Positions 63,055 through 64,000 of a stretch of DNA of 64,000 bases are shown here, piece after piece. Numbering within the stretch: position 1 is the stretch's first letter; the number at the start of each line of letters is the position of its first letter. The notes under the pieces were generated by a model. It did not search any database, was not told the origin of the DNA, and saw only the letters and a program-made list of their open reading frames with translations. Position numbers and translations under genes: made by a program. Source of the stretch: Dysgonomonas mossii DSM 22836 (lineage in GTDB: Bacteria; Bacteroidota; Bacteroidia; Bacteroidales; Dysgonomonadaceae); NCBI RefSeq assembly GCF_000213575.1, contig NZ_GL892008.1, positions 191,584-255,583 of the forward strand, read 5' to 3'.

Positions 63055-63909
63055 ATGAAAAAGTTATTTTATTTTCTTGCTGTAATCGTATTATTGGCTT
63101 CATGCAATAGCAAGCCAATAGACCTCAATGTAATGAGCTTCAACATTCGTTACGATAATCCTGACGACAGCCTGAACAACTGGCAGTACAGAAAAGATGT
63201 TGCAGCAAAGACGATAAAGAGTCAGAATGCTGACATCGTTGGAACACAAGAGGTGCTTGTAAACCAACTGAATGACTTAAAATCTCGCCTGCCCGAATAT
63301 AACGCGATAGGAGTTGGCCGTGAAGACGGTATCGAAAAGGGAGAATACAGTGCTATATTATATAAGAAGGATAGATTCAAGGAAATAAAATCCGGTTACT
63401 TCTGGCTGAGTGAAACACCCGAAGTGGCAGGTTCTAAAGGTTGGGATGGAGCTTGCGAGCGCATTGCTACATGGGCTATACTGGAGGATATAAGCAGTAA
63501 AAAACAATTATTCTTTATCAATACACATCTCGATCATGTGGGTAAAATCGCGCGTCAGGAAGGTGTAACTTTATTGCTAAGCAGAGCAAACGCTCTTGCT
63601 AACGGTTTGCCGATCATTATGACAGGAGACTTTAATGCAACACCCGAATCGGATGTTATCAAGCATGTTACAGATGTGAATAGTCCTGAACATCTTATCC
63701 ATTCGAAAGATATTGCAGTAGAGAAAAGCGGTACAGACTGGACATTCCACGGATTTGGAAAAGTACCAATGGAAAGACGTGAGTTTATCGATTATGTTTT
63801 TGTAAGCAAGGGCATCAAGGTAGCTAAACACAGTGTGCTCCCTGAAAAATTGGACGATATATTCATTTCAGACCATTCTGTAGTAGTTGCTCAAATAGAA
63901 ATAAAATAA
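63055..63909 (+). CDS. Endonuclease/exonuclease/phosphatase-family lipoprotein
   Basis: I start at the ATG at 63055 because it gives a lipoprotein signal (VIVLLASCNSKP); the open frame begins 17 codons earlier inside the GH92 gene. The 284-residue protein has the DNase I-like fold: MSFNIRYDNPDDSLNNW, DIVGTQEVLVNQL with the metal-binding E, FFINTHLDHVG, MTGDFNATPESDV with the catalytic D and N, FIDYVFVSKG, and the final ISDHSVVVAQIEI with DH. Exported proteins of this fold occur in mannan/N-glycan loci of Bacteroides, where a phosphodiesterase or phosphatase role on phosphorylated glycans is conceivable but unproven. A weak hairpin follows at 63939-63969. Confidence 0.9.
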   Translation: MKKLFYFLAVIVLLASCNSKPIDLNVMSFNIRYDNPDDSLNNWQYRKDVAAKTIKSQNADIVGTQEVLVNQLNDLKSRLPEYNAIGVGREDGIEKGEYSAILYKKDRFKEIKSGYFWLSETPEVAGSKGWDGACERIATWAILEDISSKKQLFFINTHLDHVGKIARQEGVTLLLSRANALANGLPIIMTGDFNATPESDVIKHVTDVNSPEHLIHSKDIAVEKSGTDWTFHGFGKVPMERREFIDYVFVSKGIKVAKHSVLPEKLDDIFISDHSVVVAQIEIK

Positions 63910-64000
63910 TTATAGAATTTGTGCTATCCTGCGTGTAACGAAGTTTCTATATCAATAAAAGAAGCTTCGATCCGATCAGAATAACAATCAAAAAAAGGTT

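Noticed and set aside
63939-63969. Terminator after the EEP-fold gene
   Set aside because: A 9-bp stem exists, but it has a 13-base loop and no T-run follows, so I leave it as a weak hairpin only.

Overview
The window is AT-rich DNA from a Bacteroidota chromosome, most likely Bacteroidales. The evidence is several SusC/SusD pairs, FecR-type anti-sigma factors with ECF sigma factors, FecA-type STN domains, and promoters of the TTTG / TAnnTTTG class. A Dysgonomonas-like host is my guess from the mix of genes. No insertion sequence, integrase, phage gene, rRNA or CRISPR array was seen.

Layout. (1) 1-5450: the 5' part of a SusC gene running off the left edge, a membrane-tethered sensor/LuxR-type regulator behind it, and an unrecognised 185-aa gene. 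(2) 5451-19660 (minus strand): a complete polysaccharide utilization locus (PUL). Its order is ECF sigma, FecR anti-sigma, STN-SusC, SusD, inactive GH18-like lipoprotein, DUF1735/LamG lipoprotein, GH18 endoglycosidase, Ig-like lipoprotein and GH92 alpha-mannosidase. This matches, as I recall it, the high-mannose N-glycan locus of Bacteroides thetaiotaomicron. A well-formed antisense small RNA gene lies over the susC leader. (3) 19980-26225 (plus): a hexuronate operon (uxaC, DUF4861 lipoprotein, kdgK, kdgA, exuT-like transporter) behind a promoter flanked by two identical 14-bp palindromes. (4) 26231-27690: tRNA-Gln(CTG) and tyrS. (5) 27966-42476 (minus): an alpha-mannan-like locus with a surface glycan-binding lipoprotein, GH76, SusC, SusD and DUF3823 lipoprotein, followed by a GH42-like protein and a DUF4965/glutaminase-A-like protein. 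(6) 42916-45411: a divergent membrane regulator with a Kelch-like periplasmic sensor and a SARP-like winged-helix/BTAD output. (7) 45459-49470: housekeeping genes murF, cysK and metY. (8) 49497-53027 (minus): GH97 and a GH109-like oxidoreductase-fold glycosidase. (9) 53182-63909 (plus): a second ECF/FecR/STN-SusC/SusD locus with a GH92 carrying chitobiase-C and PA14 modules, and an endonuclease/exonuclease/phosphatase-fold lipoprotein.

How the genes fit together. Three loci point to mannose-containing glycans. The first PUL should capture N-glycoproteins at the surface, cut between the core GlcNAc residues with GH18, import the glycan through SusCD and trim it with GH92. The GH76 locus suggests alpha-1,6-mannan. 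The last locus again uses GH92. Regulation is varied: two trans-envelope ECF/FecR/STN-SusC switches, one propeller/Y_Y_Y/LuxR regulator, one Kelch/SARP regulator, and a probable cis-antisense RNA. The hexuronate operon feeds uronic acids into 2-keto-3-deoxygluconate metabolism, but the reductase and dehydratase steps are not encoded here.
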